NCBI RefSeq assembly: GCF_036345155.1
Contig: NZ_CP107772.1
Location: forward strand, 7,626,001 to 7,690,000
From: Streptomyces sp. NBC_00582
GTDB lineage: Bacteria > Actinomycetota > Actinomycetes > Streptomycetales > Streptomycetaceae
DNA: 64,000 nt
Reading direction: 5' to 3'
A program made the translations under genes and the position numbers. The notes beneath the pieces were generated by a model, which worked only from the letters and a program-made list of their open reading frames with translations, ran no database searches and had not been told where the DNA came from. Positions 43,328 through 52,583 of the stretch are shown piece by piece (the stretch's first letter is position 1; each line of letters starts with the position of its first letter).

Positions 43328-44689
43328 ATGGACAAGCAGCAGGAGTTCGTGCTCCGGACGCTCGAGGAGCGCGACATCCGGTTCGTACGCCTGTGGTTCA
43401 CGGACGTGCTGGGCTTCCTCAAGTCCGTCGCCGTGGCCCCGGCCGAGCTCGAGCAGGCGTTCGACGAGGGGATCGGCTTCGACGGCTCCGCGATCGAGGG
43501 CTTCGCCCGGGTCTACGAGTCCGACATGATCGCCAAGCCGGACCCGTCCACCTTCCAGGTCCTGCCCTGGCGCGCCGAGGCCCCCGGCACCGCCCGGATG
43601 TTCTGCGACATCCTCATGCCGGACGGCTCCCCGTCCTTCGCCGACCCGCGCTACGTCCTCAAGCGCGCCCTCGCCCGCGCCTCCGACCTGGGCTTCACCT
43701 TCTACACCCACCCGGAGATCGAGTTCTTCCTGCTGAAGGACCGCCCCCTCGACGGCTCGCGCCCGACGCCCGCCGACAACTCCGGCTACTTCGACCACAC
43801 CCCGCAGAACATCGGCATGGACTTCCGCCGCCAGGCGATCACCATGCTGGAGTCGATGGGCATCTCGGTCGAGTTCTCCCACCACGAGGGCGCCCCCGGC
43901 CAGCAGGAGATCGACCTGCGCTACGCCGACGCGCTCTCCACGGCCGACAACATCATGACGTTCCGCCTGGTCATGAAGCAGGTCGCGCTGGAGCAGGGCG
44001 TCCAGGCGACCTTCATGCCGAAGCCGTTCTCCGAGCACCCCGGCAGCGGGATGCACACCCATCTCTCCCTCTTCGAGGGCGACCGCAACGCGTTCTACGA
44101 GTCCGGCGCCGAGTACCAGCTCTCCAAGGTCGGCCGCTCCTTCATCGCGGGCCTGCTGAAGCACGCCGCCGAGATCGCCGCCGTCACCAACCAGTGGGTC
44201 AACTCCTACAAGCGCATCTGGGGCGGCTCCGAGCGCACGGCGGGCGCCGGCGGCGAGGCCCCCTCCTACATCTGCTGGGGCCACAACAACCGCTCGGCCC
44301 TGGTCCGCGTCCCGATGTACAAGCCCGGCAAGACCGGCTCCGCCCGCATCGAGGTCCGCTCCCTCGACTCCGGCGCCAACCCCTACCTGGCGTACGCCAT
44401 GCTCCTCGCCGCCGGCCTCAAGGGCGTCGAGGAGGGCTACGAGCTTCCCCCGGGCGCCGAGGACGACGTCTGGGCCCTCTCCGACGCCGAGCGCCGCGCC
44501 ATGGGCATCGAGCCCCTCCCGCAGAACCTCGGCGAGGCCCTCGCCCTGATGGAACGCAGCGACCTCGTCGCCGACACCCTCGGCGAGCACGTCTTCGACT
44601 TCTTCCTGCGCAACAAGAAGCAGGAATGGTACGAGTACCGCTCCGAGGTCACCGCCTTCGAGCTGCGGAAGAACCTGCCGGTGCTGTAG
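43328..44689 (+). CDS. glnA2: Glutamine synthetase-like enzyme GlnA2
   Basis: A 453-residue GSI-family ligase. Motifs include GFDGSAIEGFARVYESDM, the metal-site ligands HPEIEFFLL and GQQEIDLRY, and the ATP-side PKPFSEHPGSGMHTHLSL and NRSALVRVP. In S. coelicolor the close relative GlnA2 is reported as a gamma-glutamylpolyamine synthetase rather than a classical glutamine synthetase; sequence and glnE proximity point to the same here. A Tyr in EEGYELPP aligns with the adenylylation Tyr of true GSI. The start MDKQQEFVL is preferred over an ATG five codons earlier on ribosome-site grounds. Confidence 0.93.
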   Translation: MDKQQEFVLRTLEERDIRFVRLWFTDVLGFLKSVAVAPAELEQAFDEGIGFDGSAIEGFARVYESDMIAKPDPSTFQVLPWRAEAPGTARMFCDILMPDGSPSFADPRYVLKRALARASDLGFTFYTHPEIEFFLLKDRPLDGSRPTPADNSGYFDHTPQNIGMDFRRQAITMLESMGISVEFSHHEGAPGQQEIDLRYADALSTADNIMTFRLVMKQVALEQGVQATFMPKPFSEHPGSGMHTHLSLFEGDRNAFYESGAEYQLSKVGRSFIAGLLKHAAEIAAVTNQWVNSYKRIWGGSERTAGAGGEAPSYICWGHNNRSALVRVPMYKPGKTGSARIEVRSLDSGANPYLAYAMLLAAGLKGVEEGYELPPGAEDDVWALSDAERRAMGIEPLPQNLGEALALMERSDLVADTLGEHVFDFFLRNKKQEWYEYRSEVTAFELRKNLPVL

Positions 44690-44784
44690 GCGCGAAGGAG
44701 ACCCGCCCGCTTGGCCGGAACCGCTCGCCCCCTGTGCTCGTCTTGTGCGCTGACTGTGTACGAAACGGGCACGTGGGGGACGTA

Positions 44785-45852
44785 GTGACGCGGAACGTGA
44801 CGAAGGCCGGGCTGCTGGCGGTGGCCATGGTGACGGTGCTGGGGGCCTCGGCCTGCGGCGGGAAGGCCGGGGCGGCGCCCTCCGGGGGCGGTGCGGCGGA
44901 GTCCGGCTCGGCGGCGGCGTCCGACGGTGCCGTGGAGAAGTTGTCCGCGCCGGCCGCGGCGGCGCCCGTCACCCGGCACGTGCCGTGGAACCTGGACATC
45001 CTCGACCAGCGGTCGCGGCCGCTGAACGGCAAGCTCACCACCACCGCCCAGGGCAAGGGCGTGCACGTCTATGTGATCGACACCGGGATGGACGTCGGCC
45101 ACCAGGAGTTCGGCGGCCGCGCCCACCTCGGCGCCGACTTCGTGGGCCCCAAGGACTCCGGTGACTGCTTCGGCGAGGACGGGGTCGGCCACGGCACGTT
45201 CGTCTCGGGCGTCATCGCCGGGGCGAAGTACGGGGTGGCGCCCAAGGCGCAGCTCGTGCGCGTCCAGGGCGTCCTGTGCGAGAGCGGGGGCGGCGGCTCC
45301 GCGGCGGCGGCCGAGGCGGCTCTCGTGAAATCGGTCAAGTGGGTCACCGCGCACGCGCAGAAGCCCGCCGTGGTGAACATGTCGCTCAACCTCGACCACC
45401 GGTCGGCGGCCCTGGAGTCCGCCGTGAAGAAGATGGTCGACGCGGGGATCCCCACGGTGGTGTCGGCCGGCAACTACCACGACGACGCCTGCAAGCACTC
45501 CCCGGCCGGCGTCCCCGGCACGATCGTCGTGGCGGCCTCCACCTCCAACGACCGCGCCTGGAGCGACGGCGGCTCCTACGGCTCGGGCTACGGCCGGTGC
45601 GTGGACCTCTACGCCCCCGGCCAGAAGGTCACCGCCGCCCTCGCCGGCGGCGGTACGGCCACGGAGACCGGCGGCGCGACGTCCTGGGCCGCGCCGCACG
45701 CCACCGGCGTGATCGCCCTCTACCTGTCGGCGCACCCCCACGCCACGGCGGACCAGGTCCACGTCTGGCTCGACCACACGGCCACCCGTGGGGTCGTGCG
45801 CGGCGTCCGCTCCGACACCCCCAACCGGCTGCTCAACACCGGCGGCCTCTGA
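44785..45852 (+). CDS. Secreted S8 family serine protease (subtilase), possible lipoprotein
   Basis: A 355-residue subtilisin-like protease. The signal segment ends GASACGG, a weak lipobox (Ala at -3). A Ser/Ala-rich spacer is followed by the catalytic Asp (YVIDTGMD), His (GVGHGTFVSG) and Ser (GGATSWAAPHATG), with VNMSLNL and VVSAGNYH forming the substrate and oxyanion sites. Start choices are GTG at 44773, 44785 or 44797; I prefer 44785 because GGGGGAC precedes it. It is co-directional with glnA2 after 95 bases, but functionally unrelated. Confidence 0.9.
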   Translation: MTRNVTKAGLLAVAMVTVLGASACGGKAGAAPSGGGAAESGSAAASDGAVEKLSAPAAAAPVTRHVPWNLDILDQRSRPLNGKLTTTAQGKGVHVYVIDTGMDVGHQEFGGRAHLGADFVGPKDSGDCFGEDGVGHGTFVSGVIAGAKYGVAPKAQLVRVQGVLCESGGGGSAAAAEAALVKSVKWVTAHAQKPAVVNMSLNLDHRSAALESAVKKMVDAGIPTVVSAGNYHDDACKHSPAGVPGTIVVAASTSNDRAWSDGGSYGSGYGRCVDLYAPGQKVTAALAGGGTATETGGATSWAAPHATGVIALYLSAHPHATADQVHVWLDHTATRGVVRGVRSDTPNRLLNTGGL

Positions 45853-45870
45853 CCCGCGGCGCCGGCCCGG

Positions 45871-46317
45871 TCACGGGGTCCGCCCGGCCAGGTCCCCCAG
45901 GACCCGGTGCAGGGGTTCCGTGGCCCGGCGGCGGTACTCCTGGACGGACCAGCCGTTGCCGTCGGGGTCGGTGAAGTACATGAAGGTGGCGCCGTCGTCG
46001 GGGGTGTAGCGGACCGGCTCGGAGACCTCCAGGCCCCGCTCCACGAGTTCCACGCGGGCGGCGTCGATGTCGGCCACGCAGAGCTGGAGGCCCTGGTAGG
46101 AGCCGGGCTCGGGGCGCGGGCCCCGCACCGCCTCCCAGATGCTGTCGCCGAGCGCGATCGAGCAGCCCGAGCCCGGCGGTGTGAGCTGGACGATCCGCAT
46201 CCCGGGCATGACCTCCTGGTCGATGTCCACGTGGAAACCGACCCGGTCGCGGTAGAAGTCACGGGCCCGGTCGATGTCGCTCACGGGCAGCGGGATCACT
46301 TCGAGCGTGTACTGCAT
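45871..46317 (-). CDS. VOC (glyoxalase-fold) family protein
   Basis: A 148-residue protein with a single VOC module: LEVIPLPVSDIDRARDFYRDRVGFHVDID, then GLQLCVADIDAARVELVERG and FTDPDGNGWSVQEYRR. The terminal DPDGN-x-W-x-x-QE motif is common to glyoxalase/bleomycin-resistance and extradiol-dioxygenase relatives, and its Glu is a likely metal ligand. The start at 46317 follows GGAGGACC. It is convergent with the subtilase gene, 18 bases apart. The substrate is unknown. Confidence 0.87.
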   Translation of the reverse strand: MQYTLEVIPLPVSDIDRARDFYRDRVGFHVDIDQEVMPGMRIVQLTPPGSGCSIALGDSIWEAVRGPRPEPGSYQGLQLCVADIDAARVELVERGLEVSEPVRYTPDDGATFMYFTDPDGNGWSVQEYRRRATEPLHRVLGDLAGRTP

Positions 46318-46567
46318 CCTGGTCCTCCGAAGCCTCGGTCGAACCGCCACCGTGTCCGGCTGAACGGCTCCCCTTCACCGAAGCCGAAAACCGTCTCCGG
46401 CGCCACCGCGAGGACCCGGCTCTCCGGGCCCCGCCCTGCGATGCCCGGAACGCGTCGCCCCGTCCCGGCGACCCCCGGAACCCGCCACCCTCGCCCCGGC
46501 GCTTCCCCCGGTCTCTCCGGTTACGCTCAAGTGCGTACGACCTTGATCGGAGTCGAGGAGGCCGGGG

Positions 46568-49500
46568 ATGACGGCGGCGCCGGGGCGCAGGAGCAGTACC
46601 TTCACACGGCTGCTGCGGCACGGTTTCACGGATGCCTCCGCCGCCGAGCGGCTGCTGGAGGGACCCGAGCTGTCGCCGGTGCGCAGTGATCCCATCCTGC
46701 TGGAGGCGCTGGGCGCGACCGCCGACCCGGATCTCGCGCTGCGCGGTCTCGTACGGCTGCTGGAGGCCCAGTCCGACCGCACGGCCCGGCGCGGACTGCT
46801 CGACACGCTGATAGCGGCCAAGCCCCTGCGGGACCGGCTGCTCGGGGTGCTGGGCGCGTCCGCGGCTCTCGGCGAGCATCTGGCCCGGCATCCACGGGAC
46901 TGGGAGGCGCTCGTCACCTACGAGCCCCGCGACCTGCACCCGGGGGTGGAGGAGTTCGAGCGCGGACTCGCGGAGGCCGGCGATCCGGTGGCGCTGCGGG
47001 TCGCCTACCGGCGCTGCCTGCTGTCGATCGCCGCCCGCGACGTCTGCGGCACCACGGATGTCGCCGAGACCGCCGCCGAGCTCGCCGACCTCGCCACCGC
47101 CACCCTGCGCGCGGCCCTGCGGATCGCGATGACGGCCGCGCCGCAGGACGCCGCGCTGTGCCGGCTCGCCGTCATCGCCATGGGGAAGTGCGGTGGGCAC
47201 GAGCTGAACTACGTCTCCGACGTCGACGTCATCTTCGTCGGGGAGGCCACGGACGGGGCCGACGAGGGCAAGGCCCTGCGGGCCGCCACCAAGCTGGCCT
47301 CCCACATGATGCGGATCTGCTCCGAGACCACCGTGGAGGGGTCCATCTGGCCCGTCGACGCCAACCTGCGGCCCGAGGGCCGCAACGGACCGCTCGTGCG
47401 CACGCTCAGCAGCCATCTGGCCTACTACCAGCGGTGGGCGAAGACCTGGGAGTTCCAGGCGCTGCTCAAGGCCCGGCCCGTGGCGGGCGATCTGGCCCTC
47501 GGCACCGAGTACATCGCCGCCGTCGAGCCGCTGGTGTGGAAGGCCGCCGAACGGGAGAACTTCGTCGCCGACGTGCAGAAGATGCGGCGCAGGGTGGTCG
47601 AGAACATCCCGGCCGCCGAGGTCGAGCGGGAACTGAAGCTCGGGCCCGGGGGGCTCAGGGACGTCGAGTTCGCCGTACAACTGCTGCAGTTGGTGCACGG
47701 CCGGTCCGACGCGTCGCTGCGCAGCGGGACCACCCTGGACGCCCTGCAGGCGCTGGCCGCGGGCGGGTACGTCGGGCGCGACGACGCCGTACAGCTCGAC
47801 GACGCCTACCGGTTCCTGCGGTCCATGGAGCACCGGATCCAGCTCTACCGGCTGCGGCGCACCCACCTCGTGCCCGAGGACGAGGACGACCAGCGGCGGA
47901 TCGGACGGTCCCTGGGGCTGCGCACCGATCCCGTCGTGGAACTGAACCGGGAGTGGAAGCGGCACGCGTCCGTGGTCCGGCGCCTCCACGAGAAGATCTT
48001 CTACCGGCCGCTGCTCGACGCCGTCGCCCAACTCGCCACCGGCGAGGCGCGGTTGAGCCTGGCGGCGGCACGTGAACGGCTGATCGCCCTCGGCTACGCG
48101 GACCCCGCCGCCGCGCTGCGGCACCTGGAGGCGCTCGCCTCGGGCGTCACCCGCAAGGCCGCCATCCAGCGCACGCTGCTGCCCGTGCTGCTGGCCTGGT
48201 TCGCCGACTCCGCCGACCCGGACGCCGGGCTGCTCAACTTCCGCAAGGTGTCGGACGCGTTGGGCAAGACCCCCTGGTACCTGCGGCTGTTGAGGGACGA
48301 GGGGGCCGCCGCCGAGAACCTCGCCCGGGTGCTGTCGGCCGGACGCCTCGCCCCCGATCTGCTGCTGCGCGCCCCCGAGGCCGTCGCCCTGCTCGGTGAC
48401 GGCGACGGGGACGGCGGGGGGCTCCAGCCGCGCGGGCGGGCCCAGTTGGAGCAGGAGATCCTGGCCACGGTGGGGCGCGCGGAGAACGCCGAGCAGGCGG
48501 TCACCGCGGCCCGCGGGGTGCGCAGGCGGGAGCTGTTCCGTACGGCCGCCGGGGACATCGTCAGCTCGTACGGCACCGAGACCCAGCCCGCCGAGCCCGA
48601 TCAGGGGGCGCTGGTGGACCGGGTCGGCGGCGCCGTGTCCGATCTGACGGCGGCCACCCTCGCGGGGACGCTGCGGGCCGTGGTGCGGGAGGGGTGGGGG
48701 GACACCCTGCCCACCCGGTTCGCGGTGATCGGCATGGGCCGGTTCGGGGGCCATGAACTCGGCTACGGATCGGACGCGGACGTGCTGTTCGTGCACGAGC
48801 CGCGCGAAGGGGTCGACGACCGGGAGGCCGCCGAGGCCGCCAACCGGGTCGTCGCCGAGATGCGCCGGCTGCTGCAGATCCCGAGCGCGGATCCGCCGCT
48901 GCTCGTCGACGCCGGTCTGCGGCCCGAGGGGAAGTCCGGGCCGCTGGTGCGGACACTGAAGTCGTACGAGGCCTACTACCGGCGCTGGTCGCTGGTGTGG
49001 GAGGCGCAGGCGCTGCTGCGGGCCGAACCCGTCGCGGGCGACGAGGAGTTGGGCCGGCGGTTCATCGAGCTGGTCGATCCGCTGCGGTACCCGGCGCAGG
49101 GGCTCGGGGAGGAGGCCGTACGGGACATCCGGCGGCTGAAGGCCCGGATGGAGTCGGAGCGGCTGCCGCGCGGCGCCGATCCCAAGCTGCACACCAAGCT
49201 CGGGCCGGGCGGGCTGTCCGACGTGGAGTGGACCGTGCAGTTGCTGCAGATGCAGCACGGGTCGGCCGAGCCCGGGCTGCGGACCACGCGGACCCGGGAG
49301 GCGCTCGACGCCGCCCGCACGGCCGGGCTCCTGTCGGGGGAGGACGCGGAGACCCTCGACGAGGCCTGGGTGCTGGCCACCCGGGTGCGCAACGCCGTGA
49401 TGCTGGTCCGGGGGCGGGCCGGGGACACCTTCCCCTCGGAGAGCCGAGAACTCACCGCCGTGGGACGGTACCTGGGGTACGGGCCGGGACGGGTGGGGGA

Positions 49501-49573
49501 GTTGCTGGACGGCTACCGGCGGACGGCCCGGCGGGCCCGGGGAGTGGTGGAGCAGCTGTTCTACGGGGGCTGA
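46568..49573 (+). CDS. glnE: Bifunctional glutamine synthetase adenylyltransferase/deadenylylase
   Basis: A 1001-residue enzyme that attaches AMP to, and removes it from, glutamine synthetase according to nitrogen status. Two nucleotidyltransferase domains are present. The N-terminal deadenylylase has GGHELNYVSDVDVIFV near residue 220; the C-terminal adenylylase has GGHELGYGSDADVLFV near residue 735. Both keep the Asp pair, and each is followed by LRPEG and a GPGGLxDVE segment. The ribosome site GAGGAGG precedes the ATG. It lies 1.9 kb from glnA2. Its 3' end overlaps the convergent DMT gene by 122 bases. Confidence 0.96.
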   Translation: MTAAPGRRSSTFTRLLRHGFTDASAAERLLEGPELSPVRSDPILLEALGATADPDLALRGLVRLLEAQSDRTARRGLLDTLIAAKPLRDRLLGVLGASAALGEHLARHPRDWEALVTYEPRDLHPGVEEFERGLAEAGDPVALRVAYRRCLLSIAARDVCGTTDVAETAAELADLATATLRAALRIAMTAAPQDAALCRLAVIAMGKCGGHELNYVSDVDVIFVGEATDGADEGKALRAATKLASHMMRICSETTVEGSIWPVDANLRPEGRNGPLVRTLSSHLAYYQRWAKTWEFQALLKARPVAGDLALGTEYIAAVEPLVWKAAERENFVADVQKMRRRVVENIPAAEVERELKLGPGGLRDVEFAVQLLQLVHGRSDASLRSGTTLDALQALAAGGYVGRDDAVQLDDAYRFLRSMEHRIQLYRLRRTHLVPEDEDDQRRIGRSLGLRTDPVVELNREWKRHASVVRRLHEKIFYRPLLDAVAQLATGEARLSLAAARERLIALGYADPAAALRHLEALASGVTRKAAIQRTLLPVLLAWFADSADPDAGLLNFRKVSDALGKTPWYLRLLRDEGAAAENLARVLSAGRLAPDLLLRAPEAVALLGDGDGDGGGLQPRGRAQLEQEILATVGRAENAEQAVTAARGVRRRELFRTAAGDIVSSYGTETQPAEPDQGALVDRVGGAVSDLTAATLAGTLRAVVREGWGDTLPTRFAVIGMGRFGGHELGYGSDADVLFVHEPREGVDDREAAEAANRVVAEMRRLLQIPSADPPLLVDAGLRPEGKSGPLVRTLKSYEAYYRRWSLVWEAQALLRAEPVAGDEELGRRFIELVDPLRYPAQGLGEEAVRDIRRLKARMESERLPRGADPKLHTKLGPGGLSDVEWTVQLLQMQHGSAEPGLRTTRTREALDAARTAGLLSGEDAETLDEAWVLATRVRNAVMLVRGRAGDTFPSESRELTAVGRYLGYGPGRVGELLDGYRRTARRARGVVEQLFYGG

Positions 49574-50435
49574 CGGGTGCCGCTCCCCGGGTGAGGGCGA
49601 CCCCCGCGAGCACCACCGTCATACCGGCCAGGGTGCGGGCGCCGAGGTGCTCGTCCAGGACCAGGGCGCCCAGGGCCACGGAGACCACCGGCAGCAGATA
49701 GCCGACCGTGGCCGCCGCCGTCGCTCCCTCGTCCGCGATCAGGCGGTAGTTGAGGTAGAAGGTCAGACCCGTGCCCAGGGTGCCCAGAGCGATCACCGCC
49801 AGCAGGGCGACCAGGTCGGGGCGGAGCGGGCCGGCCACCGGGAGGGCGAGGCCGGTCCAGGCCGTGGCGGTGAGGAGCTGGGCCGCCGACATGGCCAGCG
49901 GCCCCTCCCGTACGGCGAGACGGCGGGCCATGTAGGCGAAGGCCACGGCATAGCTGGCCGCCGCCGCCAGCAGGGCCAGGGCGGGCCAGGTGAGCAGGCC
50001 CTCGCGCCGCCACGGGGCGAAGATCAGGACCGTACCGGCGAAACCGAGGACCAGGCCGGTCAGCCGGACCGGGTGCGCGCCCCGGTCGGTGCCCAGGGCC
50101 AGGCCGATGAGCAGGGACCACAGGGGCGTCGTGGCGTTGAGGACCCCGGCCAGTCCCGAGTCGACCCGCTGCTCCCCGAGCGCGAACAGCGCGAACGGCA
50201 GGGCGTTGCAGAACAGGGCGGCCACGGTCAGCCGGAGCCAGGTGGCGCGGTCACGGGGCAGGCGCTGACCCGCTCGGCGGGCCAGCAGGAGGAGTACCAC
50301 CGTGCCCAGCGCGCAGCGGGCGATCGTGATCTGGGCGGGGGTCAGGCCATGGGTGAGGGCCAGCTTGATCCAGAGGAAGCCGGAGCCCCAGAACAGGGCC
50401 AGGGCCGCCATACGGAGGGTGGAGGCGAGGGGCAT
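49452..50435 (-). CDS. EamA/DMT family transporter
   Basis: A 327-residue, ten-helix drug/metabolite exporter of the EamA type with two repeated halves (ALALFWGSGFLWIKLAL; LALLAAAASYAVAFAYMARR). The hydrophobic core ends at about residue 285. The remaining 45 residues are Pro/Ala/Arg-rich and are read from the antisense strand of the end of glnE. The start at 50435 was chosen at MPLASTLRM. It is divergent from the LysR gene, which probably regulates it. The substrate may be an amino acid or another metabolite. Confidence 0.9.
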   Translation of the reverse strand: MPLASTLRMAALALFWGSGFLWIKLALTHGLTPAQITIARCALGTVVLLLLARRAGQRLPRDRATWLRLTVAALFCNALPFALFALGEQRVDSGLAGVLNATTPLWSLLIGLALGTDRGAHPVRLTGLVLGFAGTVLIFAPWRREGLLTWPALALLAAAASYAVAFAYMARRLAVREGPLAMSAAQLLTATAWTGLALPVAGPLRPDLVALLAVIALGTLGTGLTFYLNYRLIADEGATAAATVGYLLPVVSVALGALVLDEHLGARTLAGMTVVLAGVALTRGAAPVSPRRTAAPPLPGPAGPSAGSRPATPPPVPARTPGTVPRR

Positions 50436-50480
50436 GACACCACCGTGGCCCGCATCTCCTGTGAGGACAAGTGAAAGGTT

Positions 50481-50508
50481 GTGCATGGTTCATTAAGCTG
50501 AACTGCAC
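50481..50508. promoter_or_regulatory. LysR-type operator between the DMT and LysR genes
   Basis: A nested dyad: inner arms GTTCA and TGAAC separated by TTAAGC (50488-50503, a T-N11-A motif), outer arms GTGCA (50481-50485) and TGCAC (50504-50508). It lies in the 85-base divergent gap and ends 12 bases before the LysR start, beside a -10-like TAGCCT (50509-50514). It fits autoregulation and control of the exporter. Confidence 0.78.
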
Positions 50509-50520
50509 TAGCCTGACCGC

Positions 50521-51423
50521 ATGCTGGATGTGCGGCGGATGCAGGTGTTGCGGGCGGTCGTGGGATGCGGGTCCGTGACGGGCGCCGCCGGCGCGCTCGG
50601 GTACACGCCGTCCGCGGTGAGCCAGCAGATCGCCGCCTTGGAGAAGGAGGCCGGGGTCGACCTGCTGGAGCGGGTCGGACGGGGAGTGCGGCCCACGGCC
50701 GCAGGGCTGCTGCTCACCGAGTACGCCGACGCCATCGGGCGGCAGGTCGCCGAGGCCGAGACCGCGCTCGCCGATCTGGTGGCGGGGCGGATCGGGCGGC
50801 TGTCCGTACGGTACTTCGCGACCGCCGGGGCCGGGCTCGTGGCGCCGGCGGTGGCCCGCCTGCGGGAGCGGCACCCGGGGATCCGGATCGATCTCGCGCT
50901 GACCACCGGCACCGGGGACGCCCTGGCCGACGTGCGGGAGGGCCGGGCCGATCTCGCCCTGGTGGTGCGCGGTGCGGACGAGCCCCCGGGGAACGGCGTC
51001 CGGCTCGCGCCCCTGCTCGACGACCCGTACCTCGCCGTACTCCCGCGCGGGCACCGGCTCGCCGGGCGGCGCCGGCTGCGGCTCGCGGAACTCGCCGAGG
51101 AGGCGTTCGTCGGGAGCGAGTGGCCGGGGCCCTGTCTCGACGCGCAGCTCGACGCGTGTGCGGCGGTCGGGTTCAGGCCGCGGTTCGCCGTGCGGAGCGA
51201 GGACTACGTGACCGCGCAGGGGTTCGTCGCGGCCGGGCTGGGGGTGGCTCTGGTGCCCCGGCTGGGGCTGGGGAGCCGGCATCCGGGGGTGGTGGTCAAG
51301 GAGGTGCGCGACCCCGTGCCGGTCCGCACCCTCCACACGGCCGTCCGCGACTCCGCACCCCCGCAGGCCGCCCTGGACGCGTTCATCGACGCACTGAAGG
51401 AGGCCGCCGAGCCGTCTCACTGA
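50521..51423 (+). CDS. LysR family transcriptional regulator
   Basis: A 300-residue regulator with an N-terminal winged helix (MQVLRAVVGCGSVTGAAGALGYTPSAVSQQIAALEKE) and a periplasmic-binding-protein-like effector domain. TAGCCT lies only 7 bases before the ATG and no ribosome site is seen, suggesting a leaderless mRNA. It is divergent from the DMT exporter, the classical arrangement for LysR control of an exporter whose substrate is the co-inducer. Confidence 0.92.
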   Translation: MLDVRRMQVLRAVVGCGSVTGAAGALGYTPSAVSQQIAALEKEAGVDLLERVGRGVRPTAAGLLLTEYADAIGRQVAEAETALADLVAGRIGRLSVRYFATAGAGLVAPAVARLRERHPGIRIDLALTTGTGDALADVREGRADLALVVRGADEPPGNGVRLAPLLDDPYLAVLPRGHRLAGRRRLRLAELAEEAFVGSEWPGPCLDAQLDACAAVGFRPRFAVRSEDYVTAQGFVAAGLGVALVPRLGLGSRHPGVVVKEVRDPVPVRTLHTAVRDSAPPQAALDAFIDALKEAAEPSH

Positions 51424-51591
51424 GCCGGCCGCGGGCGTGGTCCATGAGGGCCTCCGGACCCGCCCGCATCGTGCGCCGCGGCTGGCCCGACACCGGCCGG
51501 TCCGTCGCCGCCGACCACCACCGCCCTGGCGGGCCACCGCTGCGGCGGAACCAGAAGCCCGGCTTCGTGGGCAGCCCGCCGGCCCGCAGGG

Positions 51592-52452
51592 CTACGCCTT
51601 CGTGGGGACGAGGGCTCCGCCCCGGCCGCGGGGCGGTACCAGTCTCGGCAAGGAGTACGGCAGGCTGCCGTACCACAGGGCCGCCACCGTGAAGCCGAAG
51701 GCGAGGCAGACGATGCCGCCGACCGCGTCGAGCCAGAAGTGGTTGGCGGTGGCGACGATGACGAGCAGGGTCACCGCCGGGTAGAGGAGGCCGAGGATCC
51801 GCACCCAGGGCAGCTTGGCCAGCGCGAAGATCGTCAGGCCGCACCACAGGGACCACCCGATGTGCATGGACGGCATCGCGGCGTACTGGTTCGACATGTG
51901 CTTGAGGTCGCCGGAGGCCATCGAGCCCCAGGTCTGGTGGACCATGACCGTGTCGACGAAGTGACCGCCGGTCATCAGCCGCGGAGGTGCCAGCGGATAG
52001 AAGTAGTAGCCGACCAGGGCGACCGCGGTGGTGGCGAACAGGACGAGGCGCGTCGCGGCGTAACGGCCGGGGTGGCTGCGGTACAGCCAGACCAGGACCG
52101 TCAGCGTGATGACGAAGTGCAGCGTCGCGTAGTAGTAGTTCATCCCCACGATCAGCCACGTCACCGAGTTCACGCCGTGGTTGACCGACTCCTCGAACGC
52201 GAGCCCCAGATGGTGCTCCACGCGCCAGATCCAGTCCGCGTTGCGCAGGGCCTCGGCGCGCTGCTCGGGCACGGCGTTGCGGATCAGTGAGTACGTCCAG
52301 TAGCTCACCGCGATGAGGAGGATCTCGAACCAGAGGCGCGGGCGGCGCGGAGTACGCAGCCGGGCGAGCCGGCGCTGTCGGGTCCCGGCCGTGACGGGCT
52401 GCGGAACGGCCTGGTCACGGCCTTCCAACGGCGTCACGGTCGATTCACCCAT
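51592..52452 (-). CDS. Membrane phosphatase PAP2 superfamily protein
   Basis: A 286-residue polytopic membrane protein of the PAP2/inositolphosphotransferase group with about six helices. The conserved phosphatase motifs are PSMHIGWSLW and NHFWLDAVGG (catalytic His residues), with YPLAPPRLM before them. It may act on phosphatidate, polyprenyl pyrophosphate or a phospholipid headgroup. The ATG at 52452 is chosen, with a GTG two codons earlier as an alternative. The 51424-51591 gap behind it shows nothing clear. Confidence 0.88.
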   Translation of the reverse strand: MGESTVTPLEGRDQAVPQPVTAGTRQRRLARLRTPRRPRLWFEILLIAVSYWTYSLIRNAVPEQRAEALRNADWIWRVEHHLGLAFEESVNHGVNSVTWLIVGMNYYYATLHFVITLTVLVWLYRSHPGRYAATRLVLFATTAVALVGYYFYPLAPPRLMTGGHFVDTVMVHQTWGSMASGDLKHMSNQYAAMPSMHIGWSLWCGLTIFALAKLPWVRILGLLYPAVTLLVIVATANHFWLDAVGGIVCLAFGFTVAALWYGSLPYSLPRLVPPRGRGGALVPTKA

Positions 52453-52583
52453 GGACACAAAGTCTGCCAGAAAAGCCCTCTTGGCCCGATCATCCTCCGG
52501 TCGGGTTGCCCCCGCATGTTCTACGGCGGACGTACTCCATCGTCTCCTACCGGCGCAGGCCGGGAAACCCCCCTTCCTGCGCC

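Noticed and set aside
46259..49258. 999-codon open frame antisense to glnE
   Set aside because: The frame is open only because of high GC; its translation is Gly/Arg/Gln/Pro-rich without motifs, while the plus strand encodes a textbook GlnE.
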